Below, piece by piece: positions 41,839-49,890 of a stretch of 64,000 nucleotides of DNA. A program made the translations under genes and the position numbers. This DNA is from Actinacidiphila glaucinigra (GTDB lineage Bacteria; Actinomycetota; Actinomycetes; Streptomycetales; Streptomycetaceae): NCBI RefSeq assembly GCF_900188405.1, contig NZ_FZOF01000021.1, forward strand, positions 105,878 to 169,877, read 5' to 3'. How positions within the stretch are numbered: position 1 is the stretch's first letter; every line of letters starts with the position of its first letter. The notes beneath the pieces were generated by a model, which worked only from the letters and a program-made list of their open reading frames with translations, had not been told where the DNA came from and ran no database searches.

Positions 41839-42210
41839 TCACAGCCGCCAGCGGCGGATCTGGTCCGCACACGCGTAGACGTCCGCGTGCCCGGTACGGA
41901 CCTGTTGCGCAAGGTCGCTGAGTGCCCCGTAGGGAGCATCGACGGCTTCGCCGGACGCCGCCATGTAGGCCACCGCGATCAGCGCCCCGTACATCGCGTT
42001 GCGAGCCGGCAGCGGACGCACCGAGACGATCTCGTGGAAGAGTGCTGCCGCACGCCAGGCTGCGTCCACGGTGTAGTCCAGCCTCGGAGCGTTGACCCGG
42101 TGCCGGGCGACCGCCGCGACCAGGCCGGAGAAGTCATGGACCGACGGCTCCTTCGGCAGGACCTCCGCCTGGCGTTCCAGCAGCCAGCGGATGTCGACCT
42201 GCAGCTCCAC
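41839..42210 (-). CDS. Fic/Doc-type toxin with degenerate catalytic motif
   Basis: A 123-residue helical protein. GTG 42210 begins one base after the antitoxin stop (TGAgGTG), so the two are coupled. The Fic-like order is visible: a helix with AALFHEIVSVRPLPARNAMY, then GALIAVAYMAA as the helix after the loop. In Doc and Fic proteins the loop reads HxFxD/E-x-N-K/G-R; here the histidine position is arginine (VRPLPARN) and the acidic and final basic residues are missing, while the asparagine remains. Canonical phosphorylation or AMPylation is therefore doubtful. It is the toxin half of a two-gene module by context. Confidence 0.7.
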   Translation of the reverse strand: MELQVDIRWLLERQAEVLPKEPSVHDFSGLVAAVARHRVNAPRLDYTVDAAWRAAALFHEIVSVRPLPARNAMYGALIAVAYMAASGEAVDAPYGALSDLAQQVRTGHADVYACADQIRRWRL

Positions 42211-42211
42211 C

Positions 42212-42445
42212 TCAGGCGGCCCGCCCGTTGGCGCTGTCCGGTTCCTCCTCCGGGAACGCCTCGGCGAACTCTGCGGCATGCTTGGCCAAGAACGCAGCCG
42301 CCGTGGCGGCCCCGTCATCCAGGCGGGGGTCACGCTCGGCGGCCTGTGTGATCAAAGCCGTCACCGTGATGCCCTCGGCCTCGGCACGCGCGACCAGACG
42401 GGCATGAACGGCGTCATCGAGCCGGATATTGATCTGCTTCGCCAT
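42212..42445 (-). CDS. Ribbon-helix-helix antitoxin
   Basis: A 77-residue protein. MAKQINIRLDDAVHARLVAR and AEAEGITVTALITQA form a ribbon-helix-helix DNA-binding domain. The C-terminal tail (AAAFLAKHAAEFAEAFPEEE) is acidic and helical and would wrap the toxin. The start at ATG 42445 lies 10 bases from a 7-bp inverted repeat that should be its own operator. It directly precedes the Fic-type toxin gene. Autorepression by the pair is the usual mode. Confidence 0.78.
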   Translation of the reverse strand: MAKQINIRLDDAVHARLVARAEAEGITVTALITQAAERDPRLDDGAATAAAFLAKHAAEFAEAFPEEEPDSANGRAA

Positions 42446-42454
42446 ACCCCCACT

Positions 42455-42473
42455 GTATAGCACACCGCTATAC
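42455..42473 (-). promoter_or_regulatory. Operator/promoter of the toxin-antitoxin operon
   Basis: GTATAGC, five bases, then GCTATAC forms an inverted repeat immediately upstream of the antitoxin start. TATAGC/TATACA within it could act as the -10 element, so binding of the RHH antitoxin would block transcription. Confidence 0.65.
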
Positions 42474-42961
42474 GAGGGTGGGGGTGATCACGGCAGCAAG
42501 GCAGCCACAAGCCTTCCGGAGACACCTGCTCTCACACCCGGCCCCCGGGCAAGACCCCCACACTCCGCCGCACGCCGCGCTGAAGAGTTTCTTGCCCCGG
42601 CGTCCTGATGCACCCCCGCTGATCAGATGGTGTCCGTTCCGTGCAGCCACCGAAGGGCTGCACTCACCCATTCGCGCACCTCCGCGTCCAGGTCCTCACC
42701 GAGCCGCACGAGGACCGTCGCCGTACTGCGTCATGCAGACGTAGATCAGCGCTGGGCGTCTGGGCTGCTCGGGGCCGTGCGCCGGTCGCGTGGCGGCGGT
42801 GGCCGTGTTCTCGGTGACCCGCGTATCAACACCGCATCCCCCGTCACCGCATGTGATTGATCAGGCCTTGGGAGTAGCGTTGCTGAGAGAGGCGGTCCGG
42901 GCCCAGACACCCCGCGTCCGCTCCTGTCCGCTGCACTGCGGACACGGCGGACAGGGGAAAG
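42474..42961. other. Gap with a short coding remnant
   Basis: No complete gene. On the minus strand, 42623-42730 reads VLVRLGEDLDAEVREWVSAA and then LRWLHGTDTI before TGA, a plausible gene tail with no start or upstream domain. Nothing else was recognised. Confidence 0.35.
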
Positions 42962-43765
42962 ACGTAGCAGAGACCTTCGGGCAGGCCTTACGCCCGCTCC
43001 GCGGCGAGCGATCCCTGCGCGACGTCACGCAGTTGGCAGCCTGACGTCTCGGATCTGGAGAACGGCCGCCGGTGGCCCACACCGGCCATGGCCGCCGCGC
43101 TGGACCAAGCGCTCAGCACCCGCGGACAGCTCATCGCGCTCTCTGCGCTGCGCCCGGGTCTGCAGCCGCTCGAGCAGGTCGCCGCCCTGCAGCACGACCT
43201 TCGGACACCCTCACCACCGGCCTGCCTCGAGGAGTGGGCATACACGGTGGCCGGCACGGCCGCGCCACCCGCTACCGGCCCGAGCTCGTGCCGGAACTCA
43301 TGGCCGACGTCGCCGACCTCCGGCTGGTCCTGGCCCACCGGCACCCCGAGCCCACCCGACGGCACCTCATCCAGTGCCTGGCTCAGCTGTCCGGCCTGAT
43401 GGCCCTCACCCTCCTCAAACTGGGCGATCCGGCCGCCCGAGACTGGTGGCCCACCAGCCGGGCCGCGGCCGCCACCAGCGAAGACCGTACGACCCTCGCG
43501 TGGATGTACGCGCAAGAGACATACCAGCTCTACTACACCGGCAACCTCCATGGCGCGGTCGAGCTCGCCGCGCGCGCCCAGCACTACGCGGGAGGCCTAC
43601 CCTGCGTCGGCTCCGCCCTCGCCGCACCGCTCGGCGCCCGGGCCCTGGCCCAGCTCGGCCGCCGCGAGGAGACCAAGACCACCCTCGAGGCCGCCGAGGC
43701 CGGGCACGCCGTCACCGCGTCCATCACGTACGGGATCGACACCGCCGCGCACTCTGGAACCCAGC
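42962..43765 (+). pseudogene. Decayed XRE regulator with helical repeats
   Basis: The parts of one regulator lie in order but in three frames. AETFGQALRPLRGERSLRDV and TQLAA (HTH start, about 42970-43044) then a stop; SDLENGRRWPTPAMAAALDQ, LSTRGQLIALSALRPGLQPL and EQVAALQHDLR (about 43050-43205); then YRPELVPELMADVADLRLVL, LMALTLLKLGDPAARDWWPT and TYQLYYTGNLHGAVELAARA with a TPR-like tail (about 43270-43730). This order is that of the Streptomyces XRE/TPR regulators. At least two frameshifts separate the parts, and the end abuts the Uma2 gene on the opposite strand. Confidence 0.7.
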
Positions 43766-43766
43766 G

Positions 43767-44348
43767 TCAATTGCTGCGGGGCGGAGTCAGTTTGTCCAGG
43801 TCGAGGCGAACCTCAAAGGGCACCGGTCGCTGTAGCGAGTTTCGGAAGATGCCAGCAGGCGCATAGGCGCGGGTTGGTTCGTCAAGCTCGTAGACATGGA
43901 CAACGGGTGCTCCGTCCTCGTCCTCGATGCACCAGTAGTGCGGGATGCCCGCCTCCGCGTACTTGCGAAGCTTCACGGTGCGATCCCGGTGGGCAGACTC
44001 GGGGGAGACCACCTCGATGACGAGTCGCACTTCCTCCGGTGCGAACCAGGTCCGGTCGCCGTCGTAGTCAGCTGTCGTCACCAGCAGATCCGGCTCAGGC
44101 CGGTTGCGCTGATCAAGCTTGATGGTCATCTCACGACCCACTCTGGTGTCCGTGGGTGCCTGCTCCATGAGAGCGACAGTGAGCATGGTGACGAGGTGGC
44201 CGTGCCACCACCTCTGCGGCGACATCATAAAGACAAGGGCTCCGTCGATGAGCTCAGTGTGGCGCGGTGCCTCGGGGAGGCGATCCAGATCCTCCGCGAA
44301 CCAGCCTTCCGCGCGCGGCGGGCGCATCCAGTCGGGCAGTGCGGTCAT
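43767..44348 (-). CDS. Uma2 family (DUF820) nuclease-like protein
   Basis: A 193-residue protein of the Uma2/DUF820 family, which has a PD-(D/E)XK-like fold. RHTELIDGALVFMMSPQRWW near the start, then NRPEPDLLVTTADYDGDRTW (the PEPD motif), EVRLVIEVVSPESAHRDRTV and KLRKYAEAGIPHYWCIEDED follow the usual order, with E-V-x-S and the catalytic lysine. The length is normal. The family is expanded in Streptomyces and cyanobacteria; its biological role is not established. It is intact, although its neighbours on both sides are broken. Confidence 0.88.
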   Translation of the reverse strand: MTALPDWMRPPRAEGWFAEDLDRLPEAPRHTELIDGALVFMMSPQRWWHGHLVTMLTVALMEQAPTDTRVGREMTIKLDQRNRPEPDLLVTTADYDGDRTWFAPEEVRLVIEVVSPESAHRDRTVKLRKYAEAGIPHYWCIEDEDGAPVVHVYELDEPTRAYAPAGIFRNSLQRPVPFEVRLDLDKLTPPRSN

Positions 44349-44472
44349 AGGCCAACCCTAGCGATTTCGCCTGTCGTGCGTAGGGCACCAGCGCGGCCAT
44401 AAGCGGCGCCCCTGAAAACACCGAGCACCCGAACGAGGACCTGATGCCCCTGCCCACCCCGGCATCGCGGAC

Positions 44473-44789
44473 GTGGCGCTGCGCGGCAAGGACGGACAGG
44501 TGGAGTACGTGCGGGACTACACCGTGGAGCGTGCCGTCGACGACATCGGGTTCATGGTCGAGGAGACGGACGAAGGGGTGGTGCGGTACAGGATGCAGGT
44601 CGTCGCCTCCGACGGCTGCAGCAGCGCCATGGGCAGACGGTGCATCGCCTGCCGCCCGGGCACCGCACCGCCCTGATCATTTACCGCGCCCAGGACGTGG
44701 CCGCTACGGTGCCACAGGCACAAGCGGCCAGCGGGGTCCGGGTGTTGTGCGAGATCCTGGCGCTCCCGCCCGGCGAGAGGGCGGAGTGA
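44473..44789 (+). pseudogene. Frameshifted hypothetical gene
   Basis: VEYVRDYTVERAVDDIGFMV and EETDEGVVRYRMQVVAS run in one frame from 44473. After about 44625 the reading moves to another frame with GQTVHRLPPGHRTALIIYRA, SGVRVLCEILALPPGERAE and a stop at 44787-44789. Joined, these would make a roughly 105-residue protein of unknown family. One frameshift near 44630 explains it. The stop lies four bases before the GNAT remnant, so the two were once an operon. Confidence 0.5.
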
Positions 44790-44792
44790 TCG

Positions 44793-45226
44793 ATGGTTCA
44801 GGTGACGCCGGCGACGGAGAAGGATGCCAAGGAGATCTCCCGGCTCGTCGGCGAGATTGAGGTCTACTACGGCGGCGCCTACGCCCCGGCAACGTCGACC
44901 AGATCCGCTCCGCGCTCTTCGGGGACCGGCCCGCGGCCACCGTGCTCCTCGCCCGCGACGGCGAGGACGTCCTCGGCATGGCCTCCTTCTCCCTGCTCTG
45001 GCCCGCAGCCGGCGCCGACACGCGTGCATGGATGAAGGAGCTGTGACCAGGCCCGCCGTTGCGGCGTCGGCCGCGCCCTCCTCGACGCCGTCCGCACCGC
45101 GGCCCAAGAGCTCGGCTGCACTCGGCTCGAGTGGACGGCCGACACCGATAACCCGACCGCGCTCGGCTTCTACGAGGCCCTCGACGTCCCAGTAAACGGC
45201 GGGAAGGTCGTATACCGGCTCCCGTT
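44793..45226 (+). pseudogene. GNAT acetyltransferase with several frameshifts
   Basis: ATG 44793 starts MVQVTPATEKDAKEISRLVG and EIEVYYGG. The next parts are in other frames: DQIRSALFGDRPAATVLLAR and DGEDVLGMASFSLLWPAAGA, then GVGRALLDAVRTAAQELGCT and RLEWTADTDNPTALGFYEAL. GVGRALL is the acetyl-CoA-binding Q/RxxGxG/A region and the last segment is the usual GNAT C terminus. At least two frameshifts make it non-functional. Confidence 0.7.
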
Positions 45227-45354
45227 CTTTACGCCAAGCTCTACGCCTCGCGATACTTCGTTCCGCCCGGCTGGAGCGCCTGCTCGGCACGCCGGTGGCC
45301 GAGGCTCAGCACTCCCCCGTTCACGGCCTCACAGCCGAAGCGGTACCGGAAGAT

Positions 45355-45600
45355 CGACCTCGACTGACCGCCACCGTAGTGATCGACGCCGAGACCCATG
45401 AACGGATCGACGTGCTACCGGACCGCACAGCCGACACTCTGCAAGCGTGGCTGCGCGAGCACCCGGGCGTCGAGATCGTTCGCCGCGACGGCTCCGGCGA
45501 CGTTTGCCGAGGCCATCCGCCGCGCTCTGCCCCACGCGGTGCAGGGCGGTCGCGCGCGTGGACCAGATGGAACCCGCTGCCGTGCTCCTTAGTCGCGGAG
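45355..45600 (+). pseudogene. ISL3-family transposase fragment
   Basis: LTATVVIDAETHERIDVLPD and RTADTLQAWLREHPGVEIVR, then RDGSGD, match the core of ISL3 transposases (usually RYATVVIDAETHERIDVLPDR..). The next part, FAEAIRRALPHAVQ, is in another frame, and the sequence then degenerates. Both ends of the element are missing. It marks an old transposition event beside the decayed genes. Confidence 0.65.
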
Positions 45601-45825
45601 TGGACAGGCAGCGCGACCAACCAAAAGACACGTAGCCGGTCCAGTTCACGCACATGCCAGCAGCGTTGGATGCGGGCGGTTCGGCGAGCGGTGAGTTACT
45701 GCGGCGTAGTGGTTTCCCAGGCCTGCCCGGGGCAAGACGCCCTACTGGAGTCATCGTCCACTCCGTCGCGGGGCCGGCGGTGGCACCCCGCCCGTCGCGG
45801 AACTGCGTCGAGGAGGTGCTCGGAA

Positions 45826-45993
45826 ATGGTGCTTTTCCTGCTGCTTATCATCGCGGCGATCGTCCTCGGGTTGATCGGCGCGGTTGCCCATGGTCTGTTC
45901 TATCTTTTGATCATCGGCATCGTGGTCCTCGTGCTCGACTTCGTCTACATCGTCGCGAGAGGGCGTCACAGGCGTCAAAGTCTGCTCCGCTAA
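45826..45993 (+). CDS. Small hydrophobic membrane protein
   Basis: A 55-residue protein with two closely spaced membrane helices (MVLFLLLIIAAIVLGLIGAV, then LFYLLIIGIVVLVLDFVYIV) and a basic tail ARGRHRRQ. AGGAGG lies 9 bases before ATG 45826. The much longer frame starting at 45295 is the ISL3 remnant reading into it and is not a fusion. The family is common but uncharacterised in Streptomyces. Confidence 0.75.
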   Translation: MVLFLLLIIAAIVLGLIGAVAHGLFYLLIIGIVVLVLDFVYIVARGRHRRQSLLR

Positions 45994-46142
45994 GGGACCG
46001 CCCCAAGGTCCAGCCGCTGTCGTTTCCCTCAAACTGCTGAAACTCCCGCTCCGCATCGTCGCGCAGCGTGGCCGCCGCGCGCACCTACCAGCGTGCTGCG
46101 CACCTCGGCGGCCCGTACTCGATCCCCTCACGAAGCAGCACC

Positions 46143-46439
46143 TCACCGTCTGGGCCGTGCAGTACAACCTCGACCATGTGCGGGTTCCCCGGTCGCCGGT
46201 GGTCCTTCCTCAGAGTCGTGGCTCCACGCACCGTGCAACCACCACACCTCAGGCCCACCGCCACGCCAGTCGAAAAGGTCGGGGTCGAGAACGCTGACGG
46301 AATCGGGGGCGAGGCCGGCGCGGCGCAGGAATTCCAGCAGGTCGGCCATTCGGTACGCGGTGCCGAGGAGTTCGTTGTCGACGCGGACCACCCGGCCCCC
46401 GGTGTCCCCCGGCGGCATCACAACTATGCGGTGTTCCAT
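46143..46439 (-). CDS. 66-residue-family protein with stop-loss extension
   Basis: Residues 1-66 (MEHRIVVMPPGDTGGRVVRV, LLGTAYRMADLLEFLRRAGL, ending GGGPEVW) align position for position with the protein at 48512-48712, which ends VGPTMW then TGA. Here the codon after the final Trp is TGG instead of TGA, and translation runs 32 residues further (WLHGAWSHDSEEG) to 46143. A different frame at 46085-46177 (MVEVVLHGPDGEVLLREG) also looks coding and may be a former downstream gene. The family is small, soluble and of unknown function. An intact Shine-Dalgarno is not obvious. Confidence 0.6.
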   Translation of the reverse strand: MEHRIVVMPPGDTGGRVVRVDNELLGTAYRMADLLEFLRRAGLAPDSVSVLDPDLFDWRGGGPEVWWLHGAWSHDSEEGPPATGEPAHGRGCTARPRR

Positions 46440-46524
46440 CCGGCCAGGATGCCCCTGGGGCGGTTGAGGCGCAGGGTGGAAGAGCGGCCTCGTCCAAGCG
46501 GAACGAGTTTCAACCCTCACGGGC

Positions 46525-46765
46525 GGGGCCGCCCAGGAACGCGGTCCCGTCGACCTCACCGCCCGAGCCCCGGCGGGGCCGCTCACGGACGCGGCCCCGC
46601 CTGCCTTCCCTTGGCTCTGGTCAGGCGGGGCCGCTCCAAGCGCCCGTCTGGCCGTGCGGGGCAGAGCTGCGGCCGGGCGGGCCCAAGGACGCGGTCCCGT
46701 CGAACCTGCCGCACACAGACGGCGGGGCCGCTCCTCAAAGAGGCGGGCGCCCCCGGCGGTCGTTT
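46525..46765. repeat. Cluster of related GC-rich hairpin units
   Basis: At least five imperfect copies of a unit beginning GGCGGGGCCGC or GGCGGGCCC and often followed by GGACGCGGTCCCGTCG lie within 240 bases. The best is a perfect 11-bp stem with an 8-base loop at 46572-46601. The units sit between the 66-residue-family gene and the gene at 46828. They could be stacked terminators or a repetitive palindromic element. Confidence 0.5.
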
Positions 46766-46827
46766 GCGCGCCACACCACCCGGCCGTAACCCGCCCACTG
46801 TCAGTGCCCGGGGTTAGCATCCGCGCC

Positions 46828-47103
46828 ATGGATGTTCCAGAATCACTCGCTGAGCTGCGGCGGCAGTACGACACAGCCCGGAGGGCACTCGATGCTCACC
46901 ACCGGGCGACGAAGACCGCAGTCCTTGAGTGGTCGGAGCAGCAGCGAGCCGAGAGCGTCGCGCTGCAGGCCAAATGGCAGGAGGTCGCGGCCGAGTTCCG
47001 GGCCGCGATCGAGGAGTCCGGCCTCGAAGCGAAGCATGGCTCGTTCGAGCTGGGAAGGGCCATCCGGAAGGCGGCGTACGGCGACGATTACGCCGGCGAG
47101 TAG
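46828..47103 (+). CDS. Small coiled-coil protein
   Basis: A 91-residue protein. MDVPESLAELRRQYDTARRA, then LDAHHRATKTAVLEWSEQQR and AESVALQAKWQEVAAEFRAA, is a continuous charged amphipathic helix, followed by FELGRAIRKAAYGDDYAGE. No signal peptide or membrane segment. The ATG at 46828 is chosen as the start of the coding-like region; upstream sequence in the same frame is the repeat cluster. The family was not recognised. Confidence 0.6.
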   Translation: MDVPESLAELRRQYDTARRALDAHHRATKTAVLEWSEQQRAESVALQAKWQEVAAEFRAAIEESGLEAKHGSFELGRAIRKAAYGDDYAGE

Positions 47104-47205
47104 CCAGCCGCTGGCTCCTGAGCGTGAACGGCCCCGCCGTGGCGCCGGTGGGGCCGCGTACACGCCCGCCTGGCACTCACCACGAACCAGGCGGGCTGCT
47201 GGGGG

Positions 47206-47400
47206 CTAGGGACTGCGCTCCGCGTGGGCGGGGGTCAGGAGATTCCAGCCGACTCCGGAGCACTCGTGGGGAACCGGCGGGAAGGTGTGGCCTAGCACGT
47301 CCGTACTGGTGAAGCGGTGGCCCTGGCCACAGGTGCATTCATAGATGCCGCTCGCGGGAACTTTCTCGCCGGGACGATGCATACGCGTCATCTCGTCCAT
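47206..47400 (-). CDS. Small Cys/His (zinc-ribbon-like) protein
   Basis: A 64-residue protein with an AGGAGG site 4 bases before ATG 47400. RPGEKVPASGIYECTCGQGH resembles the start of YjzC-type small proteins (PGEKAP..G.Y), and CTCGQGH with HECSGVGWNLL provides cysteines and histidines for a possible zinc site. It ends PAHAERSP. A frame continuing upstream to 48159 is non-coding. Function is unknown. Confidence 0.65.
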   Translation of the reverse strand: MDEMTRMHRPGEKVPASGIYECTCGQGHRFTSTDVLGHTFPPVPHECSGVGWNLLTPAHAERSP

Positions 47401-47461
47401 GTGACCTCCTCGCCAGCCGGGACCTGCGTGGAACAGATCCCGGCCTGCAAGGGCGTGACCG

Positions 47462-47518
47462 CCGAGAGGGGGGAGCCTCTCGGGGAACCGCCCGGTCGGG
47501 GGCGAGACGGGCGGTTCC
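47462..47518. terminator. Two adjacent stem-loops
   Basis: The first is CCGAGAGG paired with CCTCTCGG (47462-47469 with 47476-47483). The second is an 11-bp perfect stem (47484-47494 with 47508-47518). They lie just upstream of the zinc-ribbon-like gene on the minus strand, so they could also act in its 5' leader. Confidence 0.4.
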
Positions 47519-47776
47519 GCAGAGCGCCTTACCTCGCCGGCTACACCGAAACCTTCGGGGCCGGGAATTCTCTGCAGCTCTGGCGGAGCAGAGATCCGCC
47601 TACGGCAGTGCCGCATGCCTCCAGGCAGATCGAGCATGCTCGCTCCCGTCGGGAGCACGGGTCTGAGCAAGTCACCGGCGCGGCAGCCTGCTCGGTGTGA
47701 CCGCTGAAAACCCCGTAACGGCGTCGCGGTCAGGTGGCGGGAGGAAACACGGGTCTTCCGTCGCGTCCTCCTTGCC

Positions 47777-47805
47777 GATCGGGGCCCGACAAGAGGGCCC
47801 CGATC
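47777..47805. terminator. Perfect 11-bp stem-loop
   Basis: GATCGGGGCCC pairs with GGGCCCCGATC around a 7-base loop. No gene ends close by on either strand. Confidence 0.4.
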
Positions 47806-48511
47806 TACAGGGCGCCGATCGCCGAGGGGCGAAGGCCCTTCGGGAAGCCGCCGCCCGAGCAGGAACAGGCTGCGGCAGCTCCGCCTTGTCGCCTTACCTC
47901 TCAGGAGTCGCCGAAACACTCGCGCCACACTCTTGCCGTGTCCGACTCCGCCAGACGCTGTGAGCGCCGAGGCTCCAGGCAGTAACGGCGAGGATACGCC
48001 GCTGTGCGAGCCCGCCCGGCTGGGGCCCGGGCCTCGTGGATGGTTCACACGACCAGTCGGGCGGACATTTGCGGGCGCCCGCCTTGAGTCAAAGGAAGGA
48101 CAGCGGCGAGGTCGCAGTTCCATGGTGCACCGGATCGGCGCAGTCTGCGACGCCCTCACGGCACAGCCTGCGCAGGTGAGAGCCTATTCTTCTGTGGCGG
48201 TCCTGCGGCCAAGTGGAGGCACGTCCGGAAGGATCGCACTTCCAGAATCCCGCAATAGCCCGTCGCCGCGCGCTGAACATGTGGGCCAGGCTCCGCCTCT
48301 CGCACGGCAGGAGCCTGGCCCTCGGCCGAAGGACGTCTGGGGATGGAGGACAACCCTTCGGGCGCTGCGCCTAGCCTCCGCGGGCCTGCGCAGGGCCGCA
48401 AGCGGGTGGCTGCAGGCGGGTGACGGGCGGCTTCGCCCTGTGACGTCTCCCGCGCGGACGGGGCCGCGCTACCAGCATGCGACTGCCGATGGCTGGGGTC
48501 ACGCTTGGCTC

Positions 48512-48712
48512 ATGAGCTGCCGAGTGATCGTGCACCCGCCGGCGGGAAGCGGTGGACGCCGCGTGCGGTGCGACGGGAAGATCCTTGGTCTCGCATACGC
48601 TCCGCGCGATCTGCTCACGTTGGTACGCCGTGCTGGGCTTCCGCTACGGATAGGTGACTTGTACAGCGGCGAGGTCGTCGAGTGGCGCGGGGTCGGCCCC
48701 ACGATGTGGTGA
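48512..48712 (+). CDS. Intact member of the 66-residue family
   Basis: A 66-residue soluble protein: MSCRVIVHPPAGSGGRRVRC, DGKILGLAYAPRDLLTLVRR, then AGLPLRIGDLYSGEVVEWRG and a terminal VGPTMW. It shares length and pattern with the protein at 46143-46439: an N-terminal V-I-V-x-P-P strand, GGRRVR, a conserved D-L-L-x-L/F-x-R-R-A-G-L helix, an acidic E-W segment and a terminal Trp. Remnants lie at 19625-19691 and 48880-48935. Function is unknown. No neighbour gives a clue; it stands alone between hairpin-rich gaps. Confidence 0.65.
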   Translation: MSCRVIVHPPAGSGGRRVRCDGKILGLAYAPRDLLTLVRRAGLPLRIGDLYSGEVVEWRGVGPTMW

Positions 48713-48879
48713 CGCTTCTGGCTCCTGCTCGGGACCTCTCGATACTCGTGCGGGCAGATGCGGAGCTGAGAGCGGGGCGGGAGCGGGGCAGGAGCGCGGC
48801 CCTGCCCGAATGTGCGGCGGAGGCCAGGACGGGGCCGCAGCCACCTGATGCGCGGTGTGCCGGGCGAGCACGCTGGAGA

Positions 48880-48935
48880 ATGCGAGTCGGCTGGTCGTCC
48901 TACCGCCATCGATAAGCGGCGGCCGGCGCGACGAA
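48880..48935 (+). pseudogene. Decayed copy of the 66-residue family
   Basis: RLVVLPPSISGGRR on the plus strand matches the start of the family (VIVxPPxxxGGRR). A GGAG-preceded ATG at 48880 is one frame off, so a single-base change separates start and body. Beyond GGRR the resemblance ends. Confidence 0.5.
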
Positions 48936-49047
48936 GGGGCTTTGGGAGTGGCCCTGCGTTGTTCCCTTCGGCGCGTCGGCCCGAAGGCAGCGCAACCGGG
49001 CATACGCTCGCGCCGTTGTCTGTGGCCACCTCTGCGGACACGGCCCA

Positions 49048-49072
49048 GGGCCCCGCCGGCGACACGGGGCCC
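49048..49072. terminator. Hairpin with T-rich tail
   Basis: GGGCCCCG pairs with CGGGGCCC, followed on the plus strand by TTCTTC. It lies downstream of the decayed 66-residue-family copy. Confidence 0.5.
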
Positions 49073-49152
49073 TTCTTCGTACGCTGAGGACTGCCGCCGC
49101 AAGGTCACCGTTGGCGAGCGTTGTGACGGGGCGGCACTTCCACAGGCGGCGT

Positions 49153-49184
49153 GCGGCGGGTCGCCTTCGAAGGCGACCCGCCGC
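49153..49184. terminator. Perfect 32-base palindrome
   Basis: Sixteen bases (GCGGCGGGTCGCCTTC) are followed directly by their reverse complement. It lies 45 bases beyond the stop of the minus-strand gene at 49229 and probably terminates it; on the plus strand TTT follows. Confidence 0.6.
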
Positions 49185-49228
49185 TTTGCCTCAGCAAATC
49201 GCGTGTATTCCGCCCAGAGGCAGGACGC

Positions 49229-49609
49229 TCACTCAGGCGGCCACAGCGCCATCGGCACGCGCATGTCGATGACTGACACCCACTCCGCCTGTGGGATCGC
49301 CCGCTCGAGGACAAACCATTCGTCGGGGCGCCCGCCGAAGCGCGTCGCGGTGAGCACTTGAGCGGTCTGGGCGGGCAGCTTCGTGCCAGCCCAAGCGTGC
49401 CACCGCTGCACTTCCGGTTCGGGGATCTCCACCGTGATCCGCACCGTCCGATCGCTGAACGAAGCAGGCAGCGAGGCCGGGCCGGGGTCAGCTGTGAGAT
49501 GCACAGTGCGCAGGACCTCCGGCGGGTCCTCCGAGTCCGTGGGCCACGTCGTCTTGATCTCTGCGTCTGCCAAGATCAGCGGCCAAAGCTCAGGCCACTG
49601 AAGTGGCAA
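49229..49609 (-). CDS. Hypothetical protein
   Basis: About 126 residues. WPELWPLILADAEIKTTWPT, then VLRTVHLTADPGPASLPASF, RTVRITVEIPEPEVQRWHAW and RPDEWFVLERAIPQAEWVSV give an alternating strand/helix protein without a signal peptide. The start is uncertain: the frame opens at TTG 49609 and continues upstream without a better codon. The family was not recognised. It lies 77 bases downstream of the small gene at 49687 on the same strand and may be cotranscribed with it. Confidence 0.55.
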   Translation of the reverse strand: MPLQWPELWPLILADAEIKTTWPTDSEDPPEVLRTVHLTADPGPASLPASFSDRTVRITVEIPEPEVQRWHAWAGTKLPAQTAQVLTATRFGGRPDEWFVLERAIPQAEWVSVIDMRVPMALWPPE

Positions 49610-49686
49610 AGCAGCATCCCGAGAGGCTACTGAATGGTGCTCTCTACGGATTCCCGCGGCGGCCCAGGCGGCTCGACAAGTCGCCC

Positions 49687-49890
49687 TTACTCCTCGGTCG
49701 GGGCGGTGAGCCGCATGCGGTAGCGCACGATGCCGCCCTCGGGCAGGTCGAGGAGCATGCTGCTTCCCTCAGTGGCTCGGGCCTGGATCCAAGCGCGGAC
49801 GCGGGCAACCTGGTCAACGGGGCCGGTGAGGACGACGTCGACGGTGTGGCCGTCGGGCGGCGGGATCAGATCGCTTTCAACTGTGCTCAT
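49687..49890 (-). CDS. Small hypothetical protein
   Basis: A 67-residue protein: VDVVLTGPVDQVARVRAWIQ, then SSMLLDLPEGGIVRYRMRLT. The alternating beta-alpha-beta pattern suggests a small ferredoxin-like fold. The EGGIVRYRMRL strand resembles EGVVRYRMQVV in the broken gene at 44473, so the two may be distant relatives. ATG 49890 follows a G/A-poor region without a clear ribosome site. Confidence 0.5.
   Translation of the reverse strand: MSTVESDLIPPPDGHTVDVVLTGPVDQVARVRAWIQARATEGSSMLLDLPEGGIVRYRMRLTAPTEE

Larger units (their letters stand above)
47401..48511. other. Gene-poor region rich in hairpins
   Basis: No convincing gene over 1.1 kb. Notable are two adjacent hairpins at 47462-47483 (8-bp stem) and 47484-47518 (11-bp stem), and a perfect 11-bp stem at 47777-47805. 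Two similar stretches with CGCCTTACCTC followed by CCGAAAC occur near 47526 and 47888. These may be terminators or promoter-like repeats of lost genes. Confidence 0.4.

Noticed and set aside
45295..45993. A 232-residue fusion of a transposase fragment and a membrane protein
   Set aside because: The membrane part has its own AGGAGG and ATG at 45826; the upstream part is a frameshifted ISL3 remnant.
47206..48159. A 317-residue protein ending in the zinc-ribbon-like domain
   Set aside because: Only the last 64 codons have protein character and a ribosome site; the rest is Arg/Pro-rich non-coding frame.
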